NCBI RefSeq assembly: GCF_021432765.1
Contig: NZ_CP058908.1
Span: 698,001-762,000, forward strand
DNA from: Pseudomonas phenolilytica
Lineage (GTDB): Bacteria; Pseudomonadota; Gammaproteobacteria; Pseudomonadales; Pseudomonadaceae
Reading direction: 5' to 3'
DNA: 64,000 bases
Shown here: positions 10,901 through 19,320 of the stretch, piece by piece
Layout of the letters: each line of letters opens with the position of its first letter
How positions within the stretch are numbered: the stretch's first letter is position 1
Translations under genes and position numbers: made by a program
Notes under the pieces: model-generated
The model's input: the letters and a program-made list of their open reading frames with translations, nothing else
What the model was told of the DNA's origin: nothing
Database searches by the model: none

Positions 10901-11488
10901 GATCAGGCTGAACAGCAGGAAACCGCCGATCAGCGCGGTGGTGGTCATCTCGCTGAAGTCGGTACGTTCGGCGCGAATCTGCCGCTCGGTGGCGATGAAA
11001 TCGTTGAGGAATTGGCGAATCTTGCCGGACAGATTCAGCCCGCGCGCCGTGGCCACCAGCTCCTGGATCGATTCGCCATGATCACGCGCGGCAATGCCCT
11101 GCTCGGCGAACCGCACCCATTCGGCGAACACCGAGCGCGCCTGCTCGACCCGGCTGAGCTGCATCGGGTTGCCACGGGCGTAGCGCTGCAGGTCGTCCAG
11201 CTGCTGGCGCATCAGCGGCAGCTCGCGGTTGTAGGGCTCCAGGAAAACCGCCTCGCCGGTGATCAGGTAGCCACGCATGGAGGCTTCCAGGTCACCCATC
11301 ATCTTCGCCGCCTCATGGGCGTGGGCGACGCCGCGCACCGATTCGTCGACCCAGTGGCTCACCTGGAGCAGGTAGTAGACGATGACGCTGAAGAAGAACG
11401 CGCTGAGAAATCCGAAGCCCAGTGGAACGGTCACGTTGCGGCTGAGGATGCGTTTGAAGTTGCTCTGCTCGACGAAGGAATCGCTCAT
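7994..11488 (-). CDS. Hybrid sensor histidine kinase (CHASE3-GAF-HK-REC-REC-REC)
   Basis: Inner-membrane hybrid kinase, 1164 residues, first gene of the operon. Domains in order: TM1 (about 21-43), periplasmic CHASE3-like helical domain (45-185), TM2 (190-210), GAF domain (about 245-400), a long Gln/Glu-rich coiled coil (410-500), HisKA with MSHELRTPLNSS at about residue 500, and HATPase with TGTGIG-like and GLGLSISRELA boxes. Three receiver domains follow, with acceptor Asp at about 820 (LDMRLPDHSG), 942 (IDLKLPDMDG) and 1091 (MDIMMPEMDG). An Ala-Pro linker joins kinase and first receiver. The start at 11488 has AAAGGA 8 nt upstream; an upstream in-frame start at 11551 would place 21 polar residues before TM1 and lacks such a site. 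No output DNA-binding domain is present. Confidence 0.92.
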   Translation of the reverse strand: MSDSFVEQSNFKRILSRNVTVPLGFGFLSAFFFSVIVYYLLQVSHWVDESVRGVAHAHEAAKMMGDLEASMRGYLITGEAVFLEPYNRELPLMRQQLDDLQRYARGNPMQLSRVEQARSVFAEWVRFAEQGIAARDHGESIQELVATARGLNLSGKIRQFLNDFIATERQIRAERTDFSEMTTTALIGGFLLFSLIFSGLLAWFGRRDLLGLSNTYSTLLAGQQAHARLLEQQAWYRTGQSQLGEAIIGEMALPALGQSILQFLARYLDIAVGALYVVQDGKLQRVAEFAYDPQRLDDNLVLEFGAGLVGQAALERRELALEQLPADYLRVSSALGATVPSSVLIVPVEDSGMLNAVIELGFLRPLREQDRELLRRVGAAIGAAIEAARYRQRLQRVLAETQQLNEELQVQQEELRAANEELEEQSSALRESQMHLEEQQVELEQTNEQLAEQADTLARQRDEMDEKNGRLREAQLLLEERADELQRASRYKSEFLANMSHELRTPLNSSLILAKLLADNPQGNLSDDQVQFARSIYSAGNDLLTLINDILDIAKVEAGKLDVHPEATLLARLADGLKSLFLAQSLEKALELRVELADDLPPSLYTDRQRLEQILKNLLANAFKFTESGSVCLRIAPHGDGRIAFSVSDTGIGIAPEHQAAIFEAFRQADGTTNRRYGGTGLGLSISRELAQLLGGSLEVQSEVGMGSTFTLLLPEHYAAPSRVVPPAPLPVASPVVSRAEAPAPAPAPAPAPRPVVASIADDRDAYPFTARSVLVIEDEPQFAGILRELAHELQYSCLIAQNADDGFDTAVQYKPDAILLDMRLPDHSGLTVLERLKENPATRHIPVHVVSVEDRKEAALQMGAVGYALKPTTRDELKEVFSRLEAKLAQKVKRILLVEDDARQRESVSRLIEDVDIEITAVEFGEQALELLRSTAFDCMIIDLKLPDMDGSELLERMAKEDICSFPPVIVYTGRNLTRDEEAALLKYSRSIIIKGARSPERLLDEVTLFLHKVESDMPPERQRMLKSARSREKAFEGRKLLVVDDDVRNVFALTSALEQKGAVVEIARNGLEAIAKLRHDSTIDLVLMDIMMPEMDGFTAMQEIRKDPRLAKLPIIAVTAKAMKTDQDRSLSAGANDYLAKPIDLDRLFSLIRVWLPKVELL
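9234..9263. repeat. Hexanucleotide tandem repeat (GCCGGT)5 coding an Ala-Pro linker
   Basis: Five perfect copies of the 6-bp unit lie inside the hybrid kinase gene. On the coding strand they encode alternating Ala and Pro between the HATPase domain and the first receiver domain. Because the unit is 6 bp, copy-number change would lengthen or shorten the linker by two residues without a frameshift. Confidence 0.9.
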
Positions 11489-11689
11489 CTGGTGTCCTTT
11501 CCGGCGGCCACTGGCATCGCGCGCGGCAACCGCTGTCCGCGCGTGACCCATCGGTCACGAAATTCCGTGATCTTCCGGCATGTTCTTGAGTGTTGCGCGA
11601 CGCTAATAGGTTTCCGCGCAGCGAGCTGGGGACTGTACACAACCCGTTCTGGCAGCACAAAAGTAGCTGACGTCAGGTCCGCGCGCGGC

Positions 11690-11848
11690 TCAGCGTCGGG
11701 CGATGATCCACACGGCATGGATGATGCCCGGGATGTAGCCCAGCAGCGTGAGCAGGATGTTCAGCCAGAAGGCACCGGCGAACCCCACCTGCAGGAATAC
11801 GCCGAGGGGCGGCAGAAGGATGGCAACAATGATGCGGATCAGGTCCAT
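11690..11848 (-). CDS. YqaE/Pmp3 family membrane peptide
   Basis: A 52-residue hydrophobic protein starting at ATG 11848, with GGAG about 8 nt upstream, and ending TGA at 11690. It has the YqaE/Pmp3 (UPF0057) pattern: an N-terminal helix with ILLPPLGVFLQVG, then WLNILLTLLGYIPGIIHAVWII, giving two membrane spans. Family members are stress-induced plasma-membrane proteins that affect membrane potential and salt tolerance. It lies about 200 bp upstream of the hybrid kinase operon on the same strand but probably has its own promoter. Confidence 0.9.
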   Translation of the reverse strand: MDLIRIIVAILLPPLGVFLQVGFAGAFWLNILLTLLGYIPGIIHAVWIIARR

Positions 11849-12286
11849 GTCGGGTCTCCGTCGGGTCTACAAGACGGCCTGGCGGCCTGTGCAGTCGACC
11901 GGAATGAGGTCTGACGGTTCCGTTTCGCGCGGAAGGGGAACGGCAACCGCCGCCGATTGGCAGCGGTTGGCAGCTCCGGGAGGCGTCCGGGTCGGACGCC
12001 AGGGTGCGCCAACAGGCGCAGGAGTGAGGGTGGACGCGACCGGCCAGTCGTGGAGCCGGTCTGTTGCGTCCGGCGCCATCCGCCTTGTGGGCGAACAGCG
12101 CGACCAAGCGGTTCGCTTAGTGTGCTAACTATTTCAAAGAAGAACTGCCTGGGCCATTGGCGGAAGGTCGAATCCCGGCCGGCTTGCGCGGCGCATCGTC
12201 TATCCTGCCGGGACGCTGGAATACCGGAACGTCTGGGCCGGGCGGCAGTCATCTGCTCGAGCGCCAGAAATTTCACAGGAACCGTC
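11849..12286. other. Intergenic gap without a recognisable gene
   Basis: This 438-bp space separates the divergent YqaE peptide gene and the LEA14-type lipoprotein gene. Frames that are open here have no start with a ribosome binding site and no family resemblance. It should hold the two divergent promoters. The AT-richest stretch is around 12115-12145, but I see no clear -35/-10 pair. Confidence 0.5.
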
Positions 12287-12784
12287 ATGCCCAAGCCCCT
12301 GCTATCGCGCCTGCGCCTGCTTGCCCTCGCGCTGCTCGCCCTGAGCCTGTCCGCCTGTGCGCTGCTGCCCTCGCACGACCCGCTCGAGGTGCAGGTCGCC
12401 GGCATCCAGCCGCTGCCGGGCGAAGGGCTGGAGTTGCGCCTGCTGGTCAAGCTGCGCCTGCAGAATCCCAACGACGCCGCAGTGGACTACGACGGCGTGG
12501 CGCTGAGCCTCTCGGTCAACGACCGACGCCTGGCCAGCGGGGTCAGCGACCAGCGCGGCAGCGTGCCACGCTTCGGCGAGCGCGTAGTCAGCGTGCCGGT
12601 GACCATCTCGGCGCTGTCGGTTGCGCGGCAGGCGCTCGGGCTGGCCGATGGCAGCCGGCTCGATGCGCTGCCCTACGTGCTGCGCGGCAAGCTCGGCGGC
12701 GGGCTGTTCGGCACGCGGCGCTTCACCGACAAGGGCACGCTGGACCTGTCCGGCGTCGCCAATCCGTATCGCCCGCTGCCGTAG
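12287..12784 (+). CDS. LEA14-type (WHy domain) lipoprotein
   Basis: A 165-residue exported lipoprotein. The N-terminus MPKPLLSRLRLLALALLAL is a lipoprotein signal peptide with lipobox LSAC and the modified Cys near residue 25. The mature part resembles bacterial LEA type 2 / WHy proteins, with LKLRLQNPND followed by alternating beta segments (VDYDGVALSLSVNDRRLASG) and a SVPVTIS segment. In plants such proteins are linked to desiccation tolerance; in Pseudomonas the role is unknown. AGGA lies 6 nt before ATG 12287. Its stop is only 6 bp from the convergent trehalase stop, with no terminator hairpin between. Confidence 0.88.
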   Translation: MPKPLLSRLRLLALALLALSLSACALLPSHDPLEVQVAGIQPLPGEGLELRLLVKLRLQNPNDAAVDYDGVALSLSVNDRRLASGVSDQRGSVPRFGERVVSVPVTISALSVARQALGLADGSRLDALPYVLRGKLGGGLFGTRRFTDKGTLDLSGVANPYRPLP

Positions 12785-12790
12785 CGCTGG

Positions 12791-14374
12791 TTAGTCCGGC
12801 CGACAACGGCCGGCGCGGCAGCGGTTGGCTTGGTGCCCGGGGTCTTCCTGCATCAGCTTGCGGGTCACGCCGTTGGTCCAGCCGAAGCCGTCCTGACGCT
12901 GGTATTCGCCGCCGCTCGCGGCCTCGGTACAGGGCCGCAGCACGTACTTTTCAACCAGCTTGTTTTCGCGCTCGAACAGGTAGCTGACGATCTCCAGCCA
13001 GCGCCGTTCGATCTCCAGCGCCAGCGCTTGATGGCCGTAGTGCTGCAGGCCGCGAATGCCTATCCACTGCAGCGGCGCCCAGCCGTTGGGGCAGTCCCAT
13101 TGCTCGCCGCTGCCATACACCTCGGTCGTGCGCAGGCCACCGGGTGCCAGCAGCCGCGTGCGCACCACCTCGGCCACACGTGCCGCCTGTCGCGGGTCGG
13201 CCAGCTGGACGAACAGCGGCATCAGGGTGGCGGCGGTGAGGTTGTCGCGCTGGCGCTGAATCGCCCAGTCATAGTCGAAGTAGGCGCCGCCGACGTCGTT
13301 CCACATATGGCGCTGCATCGCCGCGCGCCGCCGCTCAGCATAGTCGTGGAATTGCCCGGCATCGCGACGCAACCCCTCGACCGCACAAAGCCGGGCGATC
13401 TGCCGCTCCAGCTGGTAAAGCAGCGCATTGAGATCGACCGGCAGGATGCAGGTGGTGCGGATGCTTGCCAGGCGACACGGATCGTCCAGCCAGCGCGAGC
13501 TGAAATCCCAGCCGGACTCGGCCGCGGCACGCAGGTGGCGATATACCTCATGCGCCGGACGCGAGGAGTGCCGCGCGGTCTCGACGTCCTCGCGATAGGC
13601 CTCCTCGCGCGGCGTGTCGCGTTCGTCCCAGTAGCGGTTGAGCAGGCAGCCGTCGGCCAGGCGCACGCAGCGCCGATGCGCCTCGCCCGGACGCAGCTCG
13701 GCGCCGCCGTCCATCCAGAAGGCATATTCCTTGCGCAGCTGCGGCAGGTAGTCGGTGGCGGGATGCACGCCGGTCTGCTCGAACAGTTCGGTCATCAGGG
13801 CGAATACCGGCGGCTGCGAGCGGCCGAGGTAGTAGCTGCGATTGCCGTTGGGCACGTGGCCGTAGGTATCGATCAGGTAGGCGAAGTTATCGGCCATCGA
13901 GCGCAGCAGCTCGCAGTGGCCGCTCTCGTCGAGGCCGAGCATGGTGAAGTACGAGTCCCAGTAGTACAGCTCGGTGAAGCGTCCGCCCGGCACCACGTAA
14001 GGGTGCGGCAACGGCAGCAGCGAGGAGAACGGCGGATGCTCGCGCGGCTGGCGGGTCAGCACCGGCCACAGCCGATCGATGTGCGCCGCCAGGCTGTCGT
14101 CCGGGTTGGCGACGAACGCCTTCGGCGGTAACTCGTACGGGCTGAAGTTGGCGTGCACGAATGCGCCGAGGTCGAAGTTCGCGGCATCGCGCTGTGCGCG
14201 GTAGTCGTCGAGAATCGCCTGCGGCTCGCGGCACGGCACGCAGTCAACGAAGGTCTTGCTGTCGACGAACACGCGCTGCATCTGCACCGCGACGAACAGC
14301 TCCTCGTAGCGCTCGGCTGGGGTCAGGCTGTCGGCCATGCCGGCAAGCTCGACGGCGGGGGCGATGTCGGTCAT
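12791..14374 (-). CDS. treF: Trehalase (glycoside hydrolase family 37), probably cytoplasmic
   Basis: Hydrolyses trehalose to two glucose molecules. Both GH37 signatures are present: PGGRFTELYYWDSYF and QWDCPNGWAPLQW. The 527-residue length fits the family. The ATG at 14374 overlaps the stop of the upstream dehydrogenase gene (ATGA), which fixes the start. The N-terminus (MTDIAPAVELAG) is not a signal peptide, so I call the cytoplasmic type (TreF) rather than periplasmic TreA; this rests only on the missing signal. Translational coupling to a glucose dehydrogenase-like SDR suggests joint use of trehalose-derived glucose. The tail ends in a short Arg/Cys-rich stretch that looks non-conserved. 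Confidence 0.93.
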   Translation of the reverse strand: MTDIAPAVELAGMADSLTPAERYEELFVAVQMQRVFVDSKTFVDCVPCREPQAILDDYRAQRDAANFDLGAFVHANFSPYELPPKAFVANPDDSLAAHIDRLWPVLTRQPREHPPFSSLLPLPHPYVVPGGRFTELYYWDSYFTMLGLDESGHCELLRSMADNFAYLIDTYGHVPNGNRSYYLGRSQPPVFALMTELFEQTGVHPATDYLPQLRKEYAFWMDGGAELRPGEAHRRCVRLADGCLLNRYWDERDTPREEAYREDVETARHSSRPAHEVYRHLRAAAESGWDFSSRWLDDPCRLASIRTTCILPVDLNALLYQLERQIARLCAVEGLRRDAGQFHDYAERRRAAMQRHMWNDVGGAYFDYDWAIQRQRDNLTAATLMPLFVQLADPRQAARVAEVVRTRLLAPGGLRTTEVYGSGEQWDCPNGWAPLQWIGIRGLQHYGHQALALEIERRWLEIVSYLFERENKLVEKYVLRPCTEAASGGEYQRQDGFGWTNGVTRKLMQEDPGHQANRCRAGRCRPD

Positions 14375-15138
14375 TGCTCGTGATAGTTCCATAGCAGGCC
14401 GCCGTCGACCACCAGCGTCGTGCCGGTGATGTAATCGGCCTCGTCCGAGGCGAGAAAGGCCACCGCGCCGGCGATGTCGCGCGGCTGGCCGAGCCGGCGT
14501 GCGGGAATGTCCCGCAGCAGGCCGGCGAGCTTGTCCGGCTGCTGCAGCAGCTCGCGGTTGATCGGCGTTTCGATGGCGCCGGGCGCGACGTTGTTGACGG
14601 TGATGCCCAGCGGCGCCAGCTCGATGGCGAGGTTGCGCATGAGCATCTTCAGCCCGCCCTTGCTGGCGCAGTAGCTGGCGAAGTTGGGGTGCGGCAGCTC
14701 CTCGTGCACCGAACTGTTGTTGATGATGCGCCCGCCGTGGCCGGCCTCGCGCAGATGGCGGGCAAAAGCCTGGGCGAGGAAGAACGGCCCGCGCAGGTTG
14801 ACCGCCAGCACCCGCTCGTAATCCTCCAGGCTCGCGTCGAGAAAGCCCGCCTGCGTCTGGATGCCGGCGTTATTGACCAGGATGTCCAGCCGCCCGAGCT
14901 GCGCCACGCTCTCGCGCACCAGCCGCTGGCAATCCTCCACGCGGGACACGTCGGCGGCGACGATGCAGGCACGGCGCCCGGTGGCGCGGACCTGCGCCGC
15001 GCTTTCGCGGGCGTCGGCATCGTCTTCGCGACCGTTGATGACGACATCGGCGCCGGCCTGCGCCAGACGCACGGCGATGCCGCGGCCGATGCCCTGGGTA
15101 CTGCCGGTCACCAGTGCGACCCTGCCATGCAAATTCAT
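14371..15138 (-). CDS. Short-chain dehydrogenase/reductase, glucose 1-dehydrogenase-like
   Basis: NAD(P)-dependent classical SDR of 255 residues. The Rossmann motif TGSTQGIG is near residue 12, NNAG follows near residue 90, and the catalytic Ser and YxxxK (SYCASKGGLK) are near 155-162. The C-terminal LASDEADYITGTTLVVDGG is typical of the glucose 1-dehydrogenase / 3-oxoacyl-reductase-like branch. GGAGATC precedes ATG 15138. It is first in a two-gene operon with trehalase, so glucose is a reasonable but untested substrate. Confidence 0.85.
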   Translation of the reverse strand: MNLHGRVALVTGSTQGIGRGIAVRLAQAGADVVINGREDDADARESAAQVRATGRRACIVAADVSRVEDCQRLVRESVAQLGRLDILVNNAGIQTQAGFLDASLEDYERVLAVNLRGPFFLAQAFARHLREAGHGGRIINNSSVHEELPHPNFASYCASKGGLKMLMRNLAIELAPLGITVNNVAPGAIETPINRELLQQPDKLAGLLRDIPARRLGQPRDIAGAVAFLASDEADYITGTTLVVDGGLLWNYHEQ

Positions 15139-15303
15139 GCGTGATCTCCACCGCGGGCGTTCGCCCATGCCGTTCTGACGCGCCCCGTCCCGGCATGTTC
15201 CGCCGTCCCGCCAGGCGGCGCGCGAGAGGCGGCCGCTGCGCTTTCTCGGACTGCGACAAAAGCGCACAATAGAGCGCTTTCCGCCGCCCCGAAGAAGGAC
15301 TTC

Positions 15304-16197
15304 ATGACCACCCCCGACCTGCGCAAAGGCTACCTGCTGGGGCTCGTCACCTTCGGCATCTGGGGCATGTTCCCGCTGTACTTCAAATCCATCGAACAGT
15401 TCGGCGCCCTGGAGATCGTCACCCAGCGCGCGATCTGGTCGGCGCTGTTCGGCACGCTGGTGCTGCTGGTCTGGCGCCACCCCGGCTGGCTGCGCGAGCT
15501 GCTCGAACACCCGCGGCGCATCGGCGTGCTGGCGATCTCCAGCCTGCTCATCGCCAGCAACTGGCTGATCTACGTCTGGGCGGTGAACCACGGTCACATG
15601 GTCGCGGCCAGCCTGGGCTACTACATCAATCCGCTGGTCAACGTGCTGCTCGGGCTGATCGTGCTGCGCGAGCGGCTGCGTCCGCTGCAGTGGCTGGCGG
15701 TGGCGATGGCAGCTGCCGGCGTGGCCTTGCAGCTGCTGACGCTGGGCGAGTTTCCGTGGATCTCCATCGCGCTGGCGCTGAGCTTCGGCAGCTATGGGCT
15801 GTTGCGCAAACAGGCGCCGGTGGCGGCGCTGCCCGGGCTGGTGGTGGAAACCTGGCTGCTGCTGCCGGTGGCGCTGATCTGGCTGTTCTTCTTCGGCAAC
15901 GGCGCGAGCACCGAGCCGGCGCTGTGGACCACCCGCGAAGCGCTCTGGCTGATGGCCGCCGGGCCGGTGACGCTGATCCCGCTGCTGTGCTTCAACGCTG
16001 CCGCGCGCCACCTGCCCTACTCAACGCTCGGGTTTCTGCAGTACATCACCCCGACGCTGTTGCTGATTCTCGCCGTGCAGCTGTTCGACGAGCCCTTCCC
16101 GGCGGACAAGCAGCTGGCGTTCTTTTTCATCTGGGCGGGGCTGGCGGTGTACAGCGTCGATACCTGGCGGCTGATGCGCAAGACCGCAACGGCCTGA
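15304..16197 (+). CDS. rarD: RarD-type EamA membrane transporter
   Basis: Ten-helix drug/metabolite exporter family protein of 297 residues with two EamA halves. It opens KGYLLGLVTFGIWGMFPLYFK and carries the RarD-specific ASNWLIYVWAVNHG and SLGYYINPLVNVLLG stretches. AAGGA precedes ATG 15304. RarD was named from chloramphenicol sensitivity in E. coli; its natural substrate is unknown. It is divergent from the SDR-trehalase operon with a 165-bp shared control region. Confidence 0.92.
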   Translation: MTTPDLRKGYLLGLVTFGIWGMFPLYFKSIEQFGALEIVTQRAIWSALFGTLVLLVWRHPGWLRELLEHPRRIGVLAISSLLIASNWLIYVWAVNHGHMVAASLGYYINPLVNVLLGLIVLRERLRPLQWLAVAMAAAGVALQLLTLGEFPWISIALALSFGSYGLLRKQAPVAALPGLVVETWLLLPVALIWLFFFGNGASTEPALWTTREALWLMAAGPVTLIPLLCFNAAARHLPYSTLGFLQYITPTLLLILAVQLFDEPFPADKQLAFFFIWAGLAVYSVDTWRLMRKTATA

Positions 16198-16212
16198 CCG
16201 CGACCGCGCCGC

Positions 16213-16731
16213 TCACTCCGGCGCTTGCAGCTTGAGTTCCACCATCAGGTCGTCGGCCAGGGTTTCCAGGCGGCCTTGCAGGACTTCCAGCGACAGCTCG
16301 CTGGGCACCGCCAGCCGCGCCTCGGCACGGAACAGCGGCTCGCCGCTCATCGGCGCCGACAGCACGTCGGTGTCAAGACTCTCCAGGTTGACGCCATGCT
16401 CGGCGAGCAGGCGGGTGATGTCGCGCACGATGCCGGGACGGTCGTTGCCGACCAGCTCCAGCTCGATTTCCTGCCAGCTGGTCGGCGGCTCGCTGCCGCT
16501 GTGCGCCAGCAGTACGCGAATGCCCTGCGCCTGCAAACCCTGCAGCGCCGCGGTGAGTGCGGCATGGGCTTCGCTCGGCACCGCCACCCGCAGGATTCCG
16601 GCGAACTGCCCGGCCATGCGCGACATGCGGCTCTCCAGCCAGTTACCGCCATGTTCGGCGATGCACTGAGCCAGCCGCTCGACCAGCCCGGGCTGATCCT
16701 CGGCGATGACGGTGAGTACGAGGTGATCCAT
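16213..16731 (-). CDS. gcvR: Glycine cleavage system regulator GcvR-like (two ACT domains)
   Basis: 172 residues forming two ACT domains: residues 1-80 with LTVIAEDQPGLVERLAQCIAEHGGNW and residues 90-165 with ELVGNDRPGIVRDITRLLAEHGVN. In E. coli GcvR binds GcvA and, without glycine, represses the glycine cleavage operon. AAAGGAG sits 7 nt before the ATG at 16731. It stands divergent from malate synthase G, so both neighbours touch C2 metabolism. The family also includes other ACT-only regulators, so the precise role is inferred. Confidence 0.85.
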   Translation of the reverse strand: MDHLVLTVIAEDQPGLVERLAQCIAEHGGNWLESRMSRMAGQFAGILRVAVPSEAHAALTAALQGLQAQGIRVLLAHSGSEPPTSWQEIELELVGNDRPGIVRDITRLLAEHGVNLESLDTDVLSAPMSGEPLFRAEARLAVPSELSLEVLQGRLETLADDLMVELKLQAPE

Positions 16732-16957
16732 TGCCTGCTCCTTTGACGCTAAGCGGTTCGCATGAAAAGACGTTTTCTAGGTATAGCAGGCAGCGACGCA
16801 GCGGCCGGCGCCGGGCACAACCGGCCATCGCCGCGCGGCAGGAAAGCGCCACTTTCAGCGGACTGATTTTCCCCGGCGCTTCATGTAGTATCCGCCGACC
16901 CGGACTACAAGAAATTGCATCCGACAGTTTTGAAAGAAGAACCAAGTGAGGCGAGTA

Positions 16958-19138
16958 ATGACTGAGCGCGTTCAAGTCGGTGGCCTGCAGGTCGCCAAAG
17001 TCCTGTACGACTTCGTGAACAACGAAGCGATTCCCGGTACTGGCGTCGATGCCGCGGCCTTCTGGGCCGGCGCTGATCGCGTCATCCACGACCTGGCGCC
17101 GAAGAACCGCGCGCTGCTCGCCAAGCGTGACGAACTGCAGGCCAAGATCGACGCCTGGCACCAGGCGCGTGCCGGTCAGGCTCACGATGCCGTCGCCTAC
17201 AAGGCCTTCCTGCAGGAAATCGGCTACCTGCTGCCGGAAGCCGAAGACTTCCAGGCCACCACGCAGAACGTCGACGAAGAAATCGCCGCCATGGCCGGCC
17301 CGCAGCTGGTGGTGCCGATCATGAACGCGCGCTTCGCGCTGAACGCCGCCAACGCTCGCTGGGGCTCGCTGTACGACGCCCTCTACGGCACCGACGCGAT
17401 CTCCGAAGAAGGCGGCGCGACCAAGGGCCCGGGCTACAACGAGATCCGCGGCAACAAGGTCATCGCCTACGCGCGCAACTTCCTCGATGAAGCCGCGCCG
17501 CTGGAAAGCGGCTCGCACGTCGATTCCACCGGCTACCGCATCGAAGGCGGCAAGCTGGTCGTCGCACTGAAGAACGGCAGCACCACCGGCCTGAAGAACC
17601 CGGCGCAGCTGCAGGGCTTCCAGGGCGAGGCCGGCGCACCGGTCGCCGTGCTGCTGAAGAACCACGGCATCCACTTCGAGATCCAGATCGACCCGTCCAG
17701 CCCGATCGGCCGGACCGACGCCGCCGGCGTGAAAGACATCCTGATGGAAGCGGCGCTGACCACCATCATGGACTGCGAAGACTCCATCGCCGCCGTCGAC
17801 GCCGACGACAAGACCGTCGTCTACCGCAACTGGCTCGGCCTGATGAAGGGCGACCTGGTCGAGGAGCTGGAAAAGGGCGGCAAGCGCATCACCCGCGCGA
17901 TGAATCCGGACCGCGTCTACACCAAGGCCGACGGCAACGGCGAGCTGACCCTGCACGGCCGTTCGCTGCTGTTCGTGCGTAACGTCGGCCACCTGATGAC
18001 CAACGACGCCATCCTCGACAAGGACGGCAACGAAGTGCCGGAAGGCATCCTCGACGGTCTCTTCACCAGCCTGTGCGCGATGCACAACCTCAAGGGCAAC
18101 ACCACCCGCAAGAACACCCGCACCGGCTCGGTCTACATCGTCAAGCCGAAGATGCACGGCCCGGAAGAAGTCGCCTTCGCCACCGAGCTGTTCGGCCGTG
18201 TCGAGGACGTCCTTGGACTGCCGCGTAACACCCTGAAGGTCGGCATCATGGACGAGGAGCGTCGCACCACGATCAACCTCAAGGCGTGCATCAAGGAAGC
18301 GCGCGAGCGCGTGGTGTTCATCAACACCGGCTTCCTCGACCGCACCGGCGACGAAATCCACACTTCCATGGAAGCCGGCCCGGTGGTGCGCAAGGCCGCC
18401 ATGAAGGCCGAGAAGTGGATCAGCGCCTACGAGAACAACAACGTCGACGTCGGTCTGGCCTGCGGCCTGCAGGGCAAGGCGCAGATCGGCAAGGGCATGT
18501 GGGCCATGCCCGACCTGATGGCGGCGATGCTCGAGCAGAAGGTCGGCCACCCCATGGCCGGCGCCAACACCGCCTGGGTCCCGTCGCCGACCGCCGCCAC
18601 CCTGCACGCCATGCACTACCACAAGGTCGACGTGCAGGCACGCCAGGCCGAGCTGGCCAAGCGCGAGAAGGCGTCCATCGACGACATCCTCACCCTGCCG
18701 CTGGCGCAAGACACCAACTGGAGCGAGGAAGAGAAGCGCAACGAGCTGGACAACAACTCGCAGGGCATCCTCGGCTACATGGTCCGCTGGGTCGAACAGG
18801 GCGTCGGCTGCTCCAAGGTGCCGGACATCAACGACATCGCGCTGATGGAAGACCGCGCCACCCTGCGTATCTCCAGCCAGCACGTGGCCAACTGGATGCG
18901 CCATGGCGTGGTGACCCAGGAGCAGGTGGTCGAGAGCCTCAAGCGCATGGCCGCCGTGGTTGACCGCCAGAACGAAGGCGACCCGCTGTACCGCCCGATG
19001 GCGCCGAACTTCGACAACAGCGTGGCCTTCCAGGCGGCCCTGGAGTTGGTCCTCGAAGGCACCAAGCAGCCCAACGGCTACACCGAGCCAGTGCTGCATC
19101 GCCGCCGTCGCGAGTTCAAGGCCAAGAACGGCCTGTAA
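16958..19138 (+). CDS. glcB: Malate synthase G
   Basis: Condenses glyoxylate and acetyl-CoA to malate in C2 metabolism. The 726 residues match isoform G. Visible features include [24 protein letters not shown] N-terminal sequence, [14 protein letters not shown], the [14 protein letters not shown] stretch, the [19 protein letters not shown] region carrying catalytic residues and the WGAMPDLM-like [15 protein letters not shown] chose ATG 16958 (MTERVQVGG) because GAGG lies 6 nt upstream and the family starts there; an upstream in-frame ATG at 16946 would add four residues. A strong terminator follows, so it is monocistronic. Confidence 0.97.
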   Translation: MTERVQVGGLQVAKVLYDFVNNEAIPGTGVDAAAFWAGADRVIHDLAPKNRALLAKRDELQAKIDAWHQARAGQAHDAVAYKAFLQEIGYLLPEAEDFQATTQNVDEEIAAMAGPQLVVPIMNARFALNAANARWGSLYDALYGTDAISEEGGATKGPGYNEIRGNKVIAYARNFLDEAAPLESGSHVDSTGYRIEGGKLVVALKNGSTTGLKNPAQLQGFQGEAGAPVAVLLKNHGIHFEIQIDPSSPIGRTDAAGVKDILMEAALTTIMDCEDSIAAVDADDKTVVYRNWLGLMKGDLVEELEKGGKRITRAMNPDRVYTKADGNGELTLHGRSLLFVRNVGHLMTNDAILDKDGNEVPEGILDGLFTSLCAMHNLKGNTTRKNTRTGSVYIVKPKMHGPEEVAFATELFGRVEDVLGLPRNTLKVGIMDEERRTTINLKACIKEARERVVFINTGFLDRTGDEIHTSMEAGPVVRKAAMKAEKWISAYENNNVDVGLACGLQGKAQIGKGMWAMPDLMAAMLEQKVGHPMAGANTAWVPSPTAATLHAMHYHKVDVQARQAELAKREKASIDDILTLPLAQDTNWSEEEKRNELDNNSQGILGYMVRWVEQGVGCSKVPDINDIALMEDRATLRISSQHVANWMRHGVVTQEQVVESLKRMAAVVDRQNEGDPLYRPMAPNFDNSVAFQAALELVLEGTKQPNGYTEPVLHRRRREFKAKNGL

Positions 19139-19159
19139 CCCGCATCAACGCGACACAAG

Positions 19160-19184
19160 AACCGCCCCCCGGGGCGGTTTTTTT
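19160..19184 (+). terminator. Rho-independent terminator of glcB
   Basis: Perfect 9-bp stem AACCGCCCC / GGGGCGGTT with a 2-nt centre followed by a run of seven T. It lies 22 bp after the glcB stop and separates it from the chemoreceptor gene. Confidence 0.93.
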
Positions 19185-19320
19185 ATGCCTGTCGGTTTCC
19201 CGGCGTTAAATATCAGGCGTTTTACAATCCGTAACGTGACCCGATTTGCCTCTTCAGTCACAATCTCGGCCAGGCTGGCTTTTGGCTATCACTTTCCACG
19301 GCCTGCACCGGAGTCGACGC

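Noticed and set aside
11543..11558. Small hairpin GTGACC-N4-GGTCAC upstream of the hybrid kinase
   Set aside because: Only 6 bp of stem with no second copy or T-tail; too weak to call as operator or terminator.
7976..11914. Plus-strand frame of 1312 codons opposite the hybrid kinase gene
   Set aside because: Long antisense frames are expected in high-GC DNA opposite genes with strong third-position GC. The translation is Gln/Arg/Leu/Val-rich low-quality sequence with no domain, while the minus strand encodes complete signalling domains.
16643..19099. 818-codon minus-strand frame opposite glcB
   Set aside because: Shadow of malate synthase G; translation is His/Val/Asp/Gly-rich without any motif.
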